Notes under the pieces: generated by a model
Database searches by the model: none
Seen by the model: only the letters and a program-made list of their open reading frames with translations
What the model was told of the DNA's origin: nothing
In this document: one piece after another, positions 7,663 to 15,641 of the stretch
How positions within the stretch are numbered: position 1 is the first letter of the stretch
How the letters are laid out: each line of letters opens with the position of its first letter
Position numbers and translations under genes: made by a program
Assembly: GCA_001570385.1 (NCBI GenBank)
Contig: BBYL01000018.1
Location: forward strand, 1-64,000
Direction of reading: 5' to 3'
Length of the DNA stretch: 64,000 nucleotides
Origin: Microtetraspora glauca
GTDB taxonomy: Bacteria > Actinomycetota > Actinomycetes > Streptosporangiales > Streptosporangiaceae

Positions 7663-9506
7663 GGTCAGCGGAGACGACCCCCGCCGAGACCACCCGAGAG
7701 ACGGCGCGGGAGATGACCCGCGCCGAGATCACCCGGCGCCTGCTCGGCTTCGGCCGCCGGTTGCGGGCGCCGTTGGCCACCTCGGTCATCTTCCGGGTGG
7801 CGCAGATGTGCCTAGGTATCGCGCTGTACGGCGTGGGCATGTGGGGCGCGGCCCGGGTGGCGTCCGGAGACCTCGGAGTGATCACGCCCGTCGCCGTCGC
7901 GATGATCGCCATCGCGTTCGTCAAGGCACTGTTCCGCTACGTCGAGCAGTACTTCGGGCACTTCGTCGCGTTCAAGCTCCTGGCCATGCTGCGCGGGGAC
8001 TTCTATACCGGGGTCGAGCCGCAGGCACCCGCCGGCATCGAGGGGCGGCGCACCGGTGACCTGCTCGCCCGCGTGATGAAGGACATCGACCGGATCGAGG
8101 TGTTCTACGCGCACACCATCGGCCCGGCCATCGCCGCCACGATCGTGCCGATCATCTCCCTGTCGGTGCTGGCCGTCGGCTTCAGCCCCGTGGTCGCCGC
8201 GGTGCTCCTGCCGTTCTTGATCGGTGTCGGCGCCGTCGTGCCCTGGCTGAGCCACCGGGTCGCCGCGACGGCGGCCACCGACCTGCGGCGGGTCCGCGGT
8301 GATGTCTCCCAGCACATGACCGACGGTGTCCAGGGCGTCCGCGAGGTGCTCGCCTTCGGGTACGGCAGGCGGCGGCTGGACGAACTCGCCGCCCTGGGTC
8401 ACGCCGGGACGCACGCCGTCGGCAGGCTCGGCGCGCTCATCTCGATGCGCCGCGGCCTGAACGAACTCCTCGTCGCCGCCGGGGTGACCGCCGTCCTGTT
8501 CACCGGCGCCGCGGAAGGACTGTCCTGGCAGGATGTGGCGATCACCGTGGCGATCGGCCTGGCCACGTTCGGGCCGGTGCTGGGTGTCGAGGAGTTCATC
8601 GCCGACCTGGAACAGGCGTTCGCCGGAGCCCGCCGCATCTGGGAGATCACCGACCGGCCGCCCGCGGTGGCCGACCCCGCCGACCCGGTCCCCGCGCCGG
8701 TGGAGACGTCGATCTCCTTCCACGACGTGACCTTCGGCTATCCTGCCGAGGTTCCCGGCCTGACACCCCCGGCGGTCGCGGGAGTCTCCTTCACCGTCCC
8801 GGCGGGGGAGCGGTACGCGGTGGTGGGCACGTCCGGCTCGGGCAAGACCACGCTCACCTCGCTCCTGCTCCGGTTCTGGGACCCCGACGCCGGGTCGATC
8901 AGCGTCGGCGGGACGCCCGTCGACCGGATGAGGCTTGCCGACCTGCGCGATCTCGTCGCCGTGGTCGGGCAGCGGACGTACCTGTTCAACGACTCCGTAG
9001 CGGCCAACCTGCGGGTCGCCAAGCCCGACGCCACCCAGGCCGAACTGGAGATCGCCTGCCGCCGCGCCGCCCTGCACGACACCATCACCGCGATGCCCGA
9101 CGGATACGACACCGTGGTCGGCGAGATGGGCGAGCGCCTGTCCGGCGGCCAGCGGCAGCGGCTCTCGATCGCCCGCGCGCTGCTCAAGGACGCCCCGATC
9201 CTCATCCTGGACGAGGCCACCTCGCAGCTCGACGTCCACACCGAGGCCGAGATCCAGCGGCAGATCGACGATCTCGCGGGTGGGCGCACCCTCCTGGTCA
9301 TCGCCCACCGCATCTCCACGGTGACCGGCGCCGACCGGATCCTGGTGATGGACCGCGGACGCCTCGTCGAGCACGGCACTCACCGAGAACTGCTCGCGGT
9401 GGACGGTGCGTACGCCCGCCTGCACGCCCGGCAGGCCGACGCTCTCGACGATCTCGGCAGGGGCGGCGAGACGGCGGACGAGATCGCGGGTCAGGCGTCC
9501 TACTGA
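7659..9506 (+). CDS. ABC exporter half (permease-ATPase fusion), 615 aa
   Basis: The start ATG at 7659 overlaps the previous stop (ATGA), indicating coupled translation and a heterodimer. Residues 1-30 are a Thr/Glu-rich soluble tail; six membrane helices cover roughly 45-330. The ATPase domain has Walker A VGTSGSGKTT near 389, LSGGQRQR, Walker B ILILDEATSQLD and IAHRIST. Both catalytic Glu residues of the pair are canonical, so neither site looks degenerate, unlike many heterodimeric drug exporters. This favours CydDC-like or siderophore/peptide-type exporters, but no substrate can be assigned. Confidence 0.9.
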   Translation: MRSAETTPAETTRETAREMTRAEITRRLLGFGRRLRAPLATSVIFRVAQMCLGIALYGVGMWGAARVASGDLGVITPVAVAMIAIAFVKALFRYVEQYFGHFVAFKLLAMLRGDFYTGVEPQAPAGIEGRRTGDLLARVMKDIDRIEVFYAHTIGPAIAATIVPIISLSVLAVGFSPVVAAVLLPFLIGVGAVVPWLSHRVAATAATDLRRVRGDVSQHMTDGVQGVREVLAFGYGRRRLDELAALGHAGTHAVGRLGALISMRRGLNELLVAAGVTAVLFTGAAEGLSWQDVAITVAIGLATFGPVLGVEEFIADLEQAFAGARRIWEITDRPPAVADPADPVPAPVETSISFHDVTFGYPAEVPGLTPPAVAGVSFTVPAGERYAVVGTSGSGKTTLTSLLLRFWDPDAGSISVGGTPVDRMRLADLRDLVAVVGQRTYLFNDSVAANLRVAKPDATQAELEIACRRAALHDTITAMPDGYDTVVGEMGERLSGGQRQRLSIARALLKDAPILILDEATSQLDVHTEAEIQRQIDDLAGGRTLLVIAHRISTVTGADRILVMDRGRLVEHGTHRELLAVDGAYARLHARQADALDDLGRGGETADEIAGQASY

Positions 9507-9647
9507 GTCAGGCGCCCCACTGATGTGTGGCCGTGGGGAGGGTGCCCCCTCGCCGAGGGGCAACTGGAGAACGGCACCATCGGCAACTTCTACGACGTCG
9601 TCCACTGGTACCAGACCCCGGCGCCGTACGACCCCGCAGGTCTCTGA
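9507..9647 (+). pseudogene. Orphan C-terminal coding remnant after the ABC operon
   Basis: Directly after the exporter stop, the same frame stays open and reads as protein-like sequence ending GNFYDVVHWYQTPAPYDPAGL and a TGA at 9645-9647. It has no start codon or ribosome site of its own. The aromatic-rich end looks like the C terminus of a real protein whose front is gone. I do not recognise the family. A terminator hairpin follows 12 nt later, which supports it being the true 3' end of a former gene. Confidence 0.45.
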
Positions 9648-9659
9648 GCCACCGCCGCC

Positions 9660-9684
9660 GGACCGGCCCTTCCACGGCCGGTCC
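9660..9684 (+). terminator. 9-bp-stem hairpin
   Basis: GGACCGGCC, a 7-nt loop, then GGCCGGTCC: a perfect stem 12 nt after the remnant stop codon. It would end the ABC exporter transcript. Confidence 0.75.
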
Positions 9685-9849
9685 GGCCCGCCGGGCGGCA
9701 GCCGTACAGGTGCCCGGCCGACCCAGGAAGGATCGTCGTCTTCATTGACTTCCCAGTTCCCAGTGAGAAGCGGTGCGCTCTCCGCGGTCCGCGCGCACAG
9801 CGAAAGGCCCCCCGCCGACGGGCCTGATGCCAGGAAATCCTCCTGTTAC

Positions 9850-9873
9850 GATGCTGATGCACACTTGAGCATC
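9850..9873. promoter_or_regulatory. Candidate ArsR operator before the metal sensor gene
   Basis: GATGCT, 12 nt, then AGCATC: an inverted repeat 18 nt upstream of the ArsR start and overlapping the likely promoter. ArsR/SmtB sensors usually bind such imperfect inverted repeats in their own promoter. The assignment is by position only. Confidence 0.4.
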
Positions 9874-9891
9874 TATTCAGGAGTTACTGCT

Positions 9892-10299
9892 ATGGACGCC
9901 GTTACGGGGCTGGACGCCTGCACCACCCGCGAGCCGGATGACGCACGGGTCGCGGCGACGCGCGAGCACCTTGTCACGCCGGACGAGGCTTCCCGTCTCG
10001 CCGACCAGTTCCGCCTGCTCGGTGACCCGACCCGGGCCCAGATCCTGTACGCCCTGCTCGAAGCGGGGGAGTTGTGCGTGTGCGACCTGGCCACGGTGGT
10101 CGAGGTGAGCGACACCGCCGTGTCCCACGCGCTGCGCCTGCTGCGGGCGGCGAGGATCGTGGCGAGCCGCCGCGCCGGACGCATGATCTACTACCGGCTC
10201 GCCGACGCTCATGTGCGCATGCTGCTCGATCTGAGCCGGGAACACCTGCGCCACGGAACCACCGGCGACCGGGAGGAGCGTCGTGCCGGACACGCCTGA
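9892..10299 (+). CDS. ArsR/SmtB-family metal-sensing repressor, 135 aa
   Basis: The start ATG at 9892 has AGGAG eight bases upstream. A winged-helix ArsR fold covers about residues 30-115: FRLLGDPTRAQILYALLEAG, then ELCVCDLA (the helix-3 metal-site motif seen in CadC-type sensors), the recognition helix VSDTAVSHALRLLRAARIV, and the wing SRRAGRMIYYRLAD. The CVC pair suggests thiolate metal ligands (Cd, Pb, Zn or As). Its last 17 nt overlap the CDF efflux gene, so it very likely controls that gene and itself. Confidence 0.9.
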   Translation: MDAVTGLDACTTREPDDARVAATREHLVTPDEASRLADQFRLLGDPTRAQILYALLEAGELCVCDLATVVEVSDTAVSHALRLLRAARIVASRRAGRMIYYRLADAHVRMLLDLSREHLRHGTTGDREERRAGHA

Positions 10300-11392
10300 C
10301 CACATCGGCCGTGATCACGACGGCGATCACGGACAGTCACACGGCCATGACCACGCACATGGGCCCGGACCTGAACATGGACACGAGCACGGACATGAGA
10401 ATCCGCGCGGAGATGGGAACGGCCACGGTCACGGTCACGGGCACGGTCACGGGCACGGGCATGCGATCGGGGTCGACGCCGACCGGCGCTATCTCCTGGG
10501 GGCGCTCGGCCTGATCGTCACCTTCATGGCGGGCGAGGTGGTCGTCGGCCTGGTGGCGAACTCGCTGGCCCTCATCTCCGACGCGGGGCACATGCTGACC
10601 GACGCCAGCGCGATCGTGCTGGCACTGATCGCGATGCGCATGGCCGCGCGCCCTCCCCGGGGCGCGTACACCTTCGGCTGGAAGCGCGCCGAGATCCTCT
10701 CCGCGCAGATCAACGGCGTCACGCTGCTGGTGCTGGTCGCCTACTTCGCCTACGAGGGTGTGCATCGCCTGATCGAACCGGCCGACGTCGCCGGCCCCCT
10801 CGTGCTGGTGACCGCCCTGATCGGGATCGCGGTCAACGCCGCCGCGACCTGGCTGCTGGCCAAGGCCAACCGCGCCAGCCTCAACATCGAGGGCGCGTAC
10901 CAGCACATCCTCAACGACATGTACGCCTTCATCGCGACGGCGGTCGCCGGTCTGGTGGTGTGGGTGACGGGCTTCCGGCAGGCCGACGCCATCGCCGCCC
11001 TCGTCGTGGCCGCGCTGATGGCGAAGGCAGGCTTCGGGCTGCTGCGCGACTCCGGCCGCATCCTGCTCCAGGCGGCACCCGCGGACCTGGATCCCGACGA
11101 GATCGGTGCCCTCCTCGCCCGGCAGCCGGCCGTACTGGAAGTGCACGACCTGCATGTATGGGCGGTCACCAGCGGTTACCCCACGCTGTCGGCCCACGTG
11201 ATCGTCGAGCCCGGGTCGGACTGCCATCAGGTGCGCACCGCACTGGCGGGGTTGCTCGACGAGCGATTCCACATCGACCACACCACCCTCCAGGTCGATC
11301 ACGGTCCGGGCGACGCCGCCGCGACGCACGCCGAACCGCAACGGCACTGTTCCGACCCGCACGGTCCGCGACACCGCAGGACATCCGTGTGA
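10283..11392 (+). CDS. CDF cation efflux protein (CzcD/ZitB-like), 369 aa
   Basis: GTG at 10283 has GGGAGGAG before it and overlaps the ArsR gene. Residues 3-65 are a His/Gly/Asp-rich metal-binding tail with a (GH)n run encoded by hexanucleotide repeats. Six helices follow, with the two transport-site pairs visible as SDAGHMLTD and YQHILND, then a cytoplasmic domain ending in a second His/Cys-rich tail (QRHCSDPHGPRH). Known family role: export of Zn, Cd or Co in exchange for protons. Together with the upstream CVC-type sensor this forms a self-contained metal resistance operon. Confidence 0.92.
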   Translation: MPDTPDHIGRDHDGDHGQSHGHDHAHGPGPEHGHEHGHENPRGDGNGHGHGHGHGHGHGHAIGVDADRRYLLGALGLIVTFMAGEVVVGLVANSLALISDAGHMLTDASAIVLALIAMRMAARPPRGAYTFGWKRAEILSAQINGVTLLVLVAYFAYEGVHRLIEPADVAGPLVLVTALIGIAVNAAATWLLAKANRASLNIEGAYQHILNDMYAFIATAVAGLVVWVTGFRQADAIAALVVAALMAKAGFGLLRDSGRILLQAAPADLDPDEIGALLARQPAVLEVHDLHVWAVTSGYPTLSAHVIVEPGSDCHQVRTALAGLLDERFHIDHTTLQVDHGPGDAAATHAEPQRHCSDPHGPRHRRTSV

Positions 11393-11406
11393 CGGTGGCG
11401 GTCCCC

Positions 11407-11423
11407 GCCCGGCGCCGCCGGGC
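11407..11423 (+). terminator. 7-bp GC hairpin after the CDF gene
   Basis: GCCCGGC, a GCC loop, GCCGGGC, 14 nt after the efflux gene stop, between convergent genes. Confidence 0.55.
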
Positions 11424-11550
11424 GGCGGAGCGGGCGAGGTCGGCCGGTTGGCCGGCGATGGTCGGGGAGCGCGGCCAGGGCCACTTCAGCACGCTCATCA
11501 AGGGGACCAGCCAACTCGATCACCGGGCACCAGATCCAGCAGTGTGTCGT

Positions 11551-12420
11551 TCACGTCGCGGTGCGGTAGAACTCGGCCGCGGTGACGGTGGCGGGGACGC
11601 CGAGTTCGGCGGCGACCACGGTGATCGCGGTGGCGCCGACGGCGAGGTCGGCCTGGCCGTCGGTGGCGAAATACGGCGCGATGAACGTCTCGTAGTGGAC
11701 GCGGGCTTCGTCTGCGGTGTGTCGGCCGAGGAACGTCCGGATATGCCGAACCGTGGTGTCGGGTTCGTTGTGGATCACCTGCAGGGCGCGCCGGTGGGCT
11801 CGTACGACGGCCTGGACCGCGGGGTCGTCCTGGTGGATGTAGGTGGGGTCGACGGCCACGCCTACGGTGGGGATCTGGAAGTGGTCGCCGACCCAGGCCA
11901 GCACCTGCCAGCCGTGCTCGGCGGCTATCGCCTCCGGCGCCATGGTGCTGCCGACCAGGGCGGCGTCGATCCTGCCCTCGTGCAGCCAGCGCAGGTCCAT
12001 GCCGTAGTCGCCGGGCGGGCGGACGATGGTGTGGATGTCGCGGTCCGGGTCGAGGCCGACCTGGCGCAGCACGATCCGGGCGAAGCACCCGGGTGCGGTG
12101 TGGGGGGCGTGCACCGCCAGCCGTCGGCCGGCCAGGTCGGCCAGCGAGGTCAGGCCGGGCCGGGCGAGGAACCAGAACAGCGGGTGGTGGGTGTTGACAT
12201 TGAGCGCGACCCACGGGATGCCTTCGGCCAGTCGGGACACCAGCGCCCGGCCGAGCCCGATGGTGGCGCCGTGGCGCAGCCGCTCCTCGTCCCAGGAGCA
12301 GCCGTCGCGCAGCGCGACGTGGACGTTCTCGTCGGCGTAGTAGCCCTGCTGGTCGGCGATGTAGGCGACCAGTTCCTCGTGCAGGCCCCGCCCGACGTAG
12401 GCGAGATCGATCGTGTACAT
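11551..12420 (-). CDS. Solute-binding-protein-like (NMT1/THI5, SsuA fold) without signal peptide, 289 aa
   Basis: ATG at 12420 has AAGGAAA upstream. The protein starts MYTIDLAYVGRGLHEELVAY and shows the type II periplasmic-binding fold of NMT1/THI5/SsuA proteins (YIADQQGYYADENVHVAL, a Gly/Ala hinge, then VGSTMAPEAIAAEHGWQVL). No signal peptide, lipobox or Tat motif exists, so it is probably cytosolic. No permease or ATPase gene is adjacent. Cytosolic members of this fold can be enzymes (for example HMP-P synthase or MqnA/MqnD types), but the residues needed to choose are not clear. It lies 29 nt downstream of the SDR gene, probably in one operon. Confidence 0.75.
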   Translation of the reverse strand: MYTIDLAYVGRGLHEELVAYIADQQGYYADENVHVALRDGCSWDEERLRHGATIGLGRALVSRLAEGIPWVALNVNTHHPLFWFLARPGLTSLADLAGRRLAVHAPHTAPGCFARIVLRQVGLDPDRDIHTIVRPPGDYGMDLRWLHEGRIDAALVGSTMAPEAIAAEHGWQVLAWVGDHFQIPTVGVAVDPTYIHQDDPAVQAVVRAHRRALQVIHNEPDTTVRHIRTFLGRHTADEARVHYETFIAPYFATDGQADLAVGATAITVVAAELGVPATVTAAEFYRTAT

Positions 12421-12449
12421 GAACGCTTTTCCTTGATCGTGTCACCGCG

Positions 12450-13205
12450 TCAGTACATGGACATCCCGCCGTTGACCGCGGCCGTGGTGCCGGTCATGAA
12501 GGCGTTGTCCTCGCCGGCGTAGAAGGCGACGGCCTGGGCGACGTCGCCCGGGTGTGCCAGGCGGCCCAGAGGGGTGGCGGCCACCTGCCGCTGCTTGTGC
12601 TCCTCGTCGAGCACATCCGCCATGCGGGTGTCCTCCACCGGGCCGGGCTCGACGACGTTGACCGTGATGCCCCGCGGGCCCAGTTCCTGGGCGAGGTATC
12701 GGGCGAACTGCGCCAGCGCGGCCTTGGCCGTACCCAGTGCGATCATGCCCTCCCGGGGCCGGCGGCTGAGGCCGGTACCGAGATAGACGATGCGTCCCCA
12801 GCCCTGTTCGGTCATGGCGGGCAGGACGGCTTTGGTGACCGCGAACGCCGCACGCATCTCGTCGTCGAGTTTGCCGCCCAGTTCTTCCCACGTCATGTCC
12901 TGGAACGACTTGATCACATACGGGGTGAGCGCGTTGTGCACGAGCACGTCGACGCCGCCCCATGCCGCCCAGACCTGCTCGATCATGCTGTCGACCGCCG
13001 CTGCCTCGCGCACGTCGGCCTGCACGGCCATGGCCCGGCCTCCTGTGGCCTCGATGTCGGCCACGACCTCCTCGGCCGCCGTGCGACTGCGGAGGTAGTT
13101 GACCACCACGCGCATCCCTCGTGCGGCCAGAAGGCGCGCGGTGGCCGCACCGATTCCACTGCTGGCCCCTGTCACCAATGCCACCCTGCCGGTTGCCCCG
13201 GTCAT
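12450..13205 (-). CDS. SDR-family protein lacking the catalytic Tyr, 251 aa
   Basis: The start ATG at 13205 follows AGGAGG. The Rossmann part is normal: TGASSGIG near residue 13, a D-V pair in QADVREA, and a HNALTPY variant of NAG. The active-site region reads RIVYLGTGLSRR then IALGTAKAALAQF: the YxxxK Tyr is Leu and the usual Ser is Gly/Thr, while Lys is kept. The C-terminal GPVEDT and GTTAAVNGG segments are typical. So cofactor binding is likely, but classical SDR chemistry is doubtful. It is co-transcribed with the solute-binding-like gene downstream; joint function is unknown. Confidence 0.85.
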   Translation of the reverse strand: MTGATGRVALVTGASSGIGAATARLLAARGMRVVVNYLRSRTAAEEVVADIEATGGRAMAVQADVREAAAVDSMIEQVWAAWGGVDVLVHNALTPYVIKSFQDMTWEELGGKLDDEMRAAFAVTKAVLPAMTEQGWGRIVYLGTGLSRRPREGMIALGTAKAALAQFARYLAQELGPRGITVNVVEPGPVEDTRMADVLDEEHKQRQVAATPLGRLAHPGDVAQAVAFYAGEDNAFMTGTTAAVNGGMSMY

Positions 13206-13342
13206 GGGCCCACCTCCTGCTCATCATCGCGGGCCGTCGGCATGACCGCCCGGAGTCGAGTGCCGGCAACCGCGACACCCTGCAGTGATTACGGAGCGTA
13301 GCAGTGGAAATACATGCCGCTGTCGACATCGAAGGGATCAGC

Positions 13343-14572
13343 ATGAGCGGACAGAACGAACAGCAGATCGCGGAAGCGCTCAAGGCCGCACCGCCGATCA
13401 TTCTGGCTCCCGGCCCCAAGGAGCGCCCCACTCAACTACCACCGCCGCCCAACGACGTATGGGACCTGCCCGGCGGCACCGCCTGGGTGTACCACGGGGA
13501 GGGCAACGGCGACCTGGTCGCTCCCGTGATCATGGCGGACGGCTTCAATACCGGGCCCAGCACCCCCGAGTTCTCCTGGAACGTCCTGCAGTTCAGCGGA
13601 TACCCCTTCATCGGCGAACTCCGGAAGCGCGGCAAGGACGTCGTCCTTCTCGGCTTCACCGAACGCAGCGCGTCCATCCTGGACAACGCGAACACCGCCA
13701 TCGCGGCGATCCACGAAGCGATCGCGCGGCGGATTGGCAGCCACCCGCTCACGGTCGGCGGCTTCAGCATGGGCGGCCTGGTCACCCGGTACGCCCTGGC
13801 CAAGCTGGAGACCGAAAGGATGAACCACCAGACGCAGCTGTACTTCTCCTACGACAGCCCGCACCGCGGCGCGTGGATCCCCATCGCCCTGCAGGCGTTC
13901 GCGCACTACATCCGCAGGCTCGACAGCCGGTTCTCCGACCAGATGAACAGCCCGGCCTCGCGCCAGCTGCTGTGGCAGCACATCGCTGAGTGGAAGGATG
14001 CGCCGGCCACCGCCAAGGAGCGGACCGAGTTCCTCGCCGCGCTGGAGCGCGTCGGCGGCTGGCCGCGGATCCCCCGGCTGATCGGCGTCGCCAACGGCGT
14101 CGCCTCGGGCAAGGGCAACGGCATCAAACCCGGCGTCACCGCCGTGCGCGGCACCGGCCTGGCCATCACCGGCACCGACCTGCGCACCCAGGCGACCGGC
14201 ACCGACTCGCTGGTCGCCACCCTCCGGGTCGTGACCGCGCAGCGGCCGGAGATCCACGCCACGGGCATGCCCGACATCGACGGCGCCCCCGGCGGCATGC
14301 TGGAGGGCTTCGGCATTCTCGCCGACGAGCTCAACAAGCTCACCCACCTCGGCATGGCCGTCGACAACCCGACCCGCTCACACTGCTTCGTCCCGGCGGT
14401 CAGCGCCGTCGCCATCCGCGACATCGCCACCCACGACGATCTGTACGCCAACATCGGCAGCCTCTCTCCCGACGACAGCGAACTGGACGACTTCAAGCTC
14501 GCGTCCAAGAACGAGGGCCACACCACGATCACCAAGGAACTTTGCTCCTGGATCCTCGACCAGCTCCCGTAG
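13343..14572 (+). CDS. Alpha/beta hydrolase (lipase/PGAP1-like), about 409 aa
   Basis: ATG at 13343 (protein MSGQNEQQIAEAL) is chosen over an in-frame GTG at 13304 because GAAGGGATC precedes it. The core starts near residue 60 (VAPVIMADGFN), the nucleophile elbow is GGFSMGG near residue 150, and a cysteine-poor lid-like segment follows (YDSPHRGAWIPIALQAF). The acid and His are probably in the C-terminal third (NEGHTTI). No signal peptide is visible. Sequence style resembles DUF676/triacylglycerol-lipase-like hydrolases found near secretion or PHB-type genes; the substrate is not known. A long hairpin lies 120 nt downstream. Confidence 0.75.
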   Translation: MSGQNEQQIAEALKAAPPIILAPGPKERPTQLPPPPNDVWDLPGGTAWVYHGEGNGDLVAPVIMADGFNTGPSTPEFSWNVLQFSGYPFIGELRKRGKDVVLLGFTERSASILDNANTAIAAIHEAIARRIGSHPLTVGGFSMGGLVTRYALAKLETERMNHQTQLYFSYDSPHRGAWIPIALQAFAHYIRRLDSRFSDQMNSPASRQLLWQHIAEWKDAPATAKERTEFLAALERVGGWPRIPRLIGVANGVASGKGNGIKPGVTAVRGTGLAITGTDLRTQATGTDSLVATLRVVTAQRPEIHATGMPDIDGAPGGMLEGFGILADELNKLTHLGMAVDNPTRSHCFVPAVSAVAIRDIATHDDLYANIGSLSPDDSELDDFKLASKNEGHTTITKELCSWILDQLP

Positions 14573-14691
14573 CCCAGCGGCTCACCAACAGGTGGAGGCG
14601 GCCGTGATGGCGATGCCTCTGTTCAGTGGCAGAGGACACGGCCGCAGCCGCAGGGACGGTAGCCCACTCAAATAGAGACGCTCCTCCCGAC

Positions 14692-14731
14692 GCCCCCTTA
14701 TCGGTATTCCGGTGGAATGCCATAAGGGGGC
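14692..14731. repeat. 40-bp near-perfect inverted repeat
   Basis: GCCCCCTTAT at 14692-14701 pairs exactly with ATAAGGGGGC at 14722-14731, and the inner bases GGTATTCC/GGAATGCC pair with one G-T wobble around a 3-nt loop. It is unusually long and AT-containing for this genome. It could terminate the hydrolase gene or be the trace of a small mobile element. Confidence 0.8.
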
Positions 14732-14799
14732 ATCCACTTCGGACCATCCGTCGTCGGCAGGCCGGATGCAGAGCGCCGCTCAGGTGCGGCCCCTGCTGC

Positions 14800-15290
14800 C
14801 GGGTGCGGAGAGCGGTGACGAGGCGGACGCCGTACGGACGGTCTTCGCCGGGTCCTACCGGGCGCTGCCCGAGCCCGTAGCCAGGCTGTTCCGATTACTG
14901 GGGTTGCACCCCGGCCCCGAATTCGGGGTTCCAGCCGTGGCGGCGATGGTCGGGATCGCGCGCGTATGCCCTCGACCAGGCGGCCGCCGAGGAGAGCGAG
15001 GAGAGCCGCCACGCCGTCGTGCGGCAGGTGATCACGTGGTATCTGCGTAGCGCGGCGCACGCTCAGGAGAAGCTGGCTCCCCTTGATCGGCCGATCGGGT
15101 TGGGCGACACCACCCCACCTGTCGCGGCGGTGAACGTCTCCGACTATTCGGAGGCGCTTCGATGGTTTCAGGCCGAGGCGCCGAACACCACGCCATGGCC
15201 CTCGCACTGCGGCGGGACATCGGGGACCGGTTCCCGGCCGAGGGTCGCCCTGCCGATTCCCTGGTCTCTTTCCAGCGCTCCGCGAGCATC
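14800..15290 (+). pseudogene. AfsR/SARP-type NB-ARC-TPR regulator, frameshifted remnant
   Basis: Three plus-strand frames each hold recognisable pieces of the AfsR family in the right order: the NB-ARC winged-helix segment SYRALPEPVARLFRLLGLHP near 14845-14905, then in another frame WYLRSAAHAQEKL and SDYSEALRWFQAE near 15037-15175, then in a third frame ALALRRDIGDRF near 15197, a TPR unit. Frames change between pieces and large parts (DNA-binding domain, P-loop) are absent. This is seen directly; the family name rests on the typical wording of these segments in streptomycete-type regulators. Confidence 0.75.
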
Positions 15291-15549
15291 CAGCGGCGCA
15301 TGGGCGTCGACAGCCGCGAAGCGCGGGCACTGGACGGCACCTATGAGGCATACATCCCCCGGGCTCGTGCCGTACGTGACCGGATCACGGCCATCGGGTC
15401 GGTGTGGCACGCCCCTCCTGACCGGAGCCGTCGGCTCGTCGTGACCGACGGATCACGCATTACATCCTTTTTTGTCGGCTTTGTCGGCAGCCTGTCGCCG
15501 CCGCGACGGCCCGCGTTCAGCCGACCCCGGCACTGTGTCGCTGGCGGTT

Positions 15550-15585
15550 GATCAACCCCTTCACGGATGATCAACCGCTTCGCGG
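15550..15585. repeat. Direct repeat of 17 nt (period 19) before the 15642 gene
   Basis: GATCAACCCCTTCACGG is followed after 2 nt by GATCAACCGCTTCGCGG (15 of 17 identical). The first copy is embedded in a perfect GGTTGATCAACC palindrome at 15546-15557. It lies 56-92 nt upstream of a start codon, where an operator would be expected. Confidence 0.7.
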
Positions 15586-15641
15586 CCACGGTGGCCGAGC
15601 GCCCCGGCCACGGCCCGGGCGAGGTTCCGAAGGAGTAACGC

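Larger units (their letters stand above)
14573..15641. other. Gene-poor region with decayed regulator
   Basis: About 1.07 kb without an intact gene. It contains the 40-bp hairpin, fragments of an AfsR-type regulator on the plus strand, and a direct repeat in front of the next gene. Confidence 0.6.
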
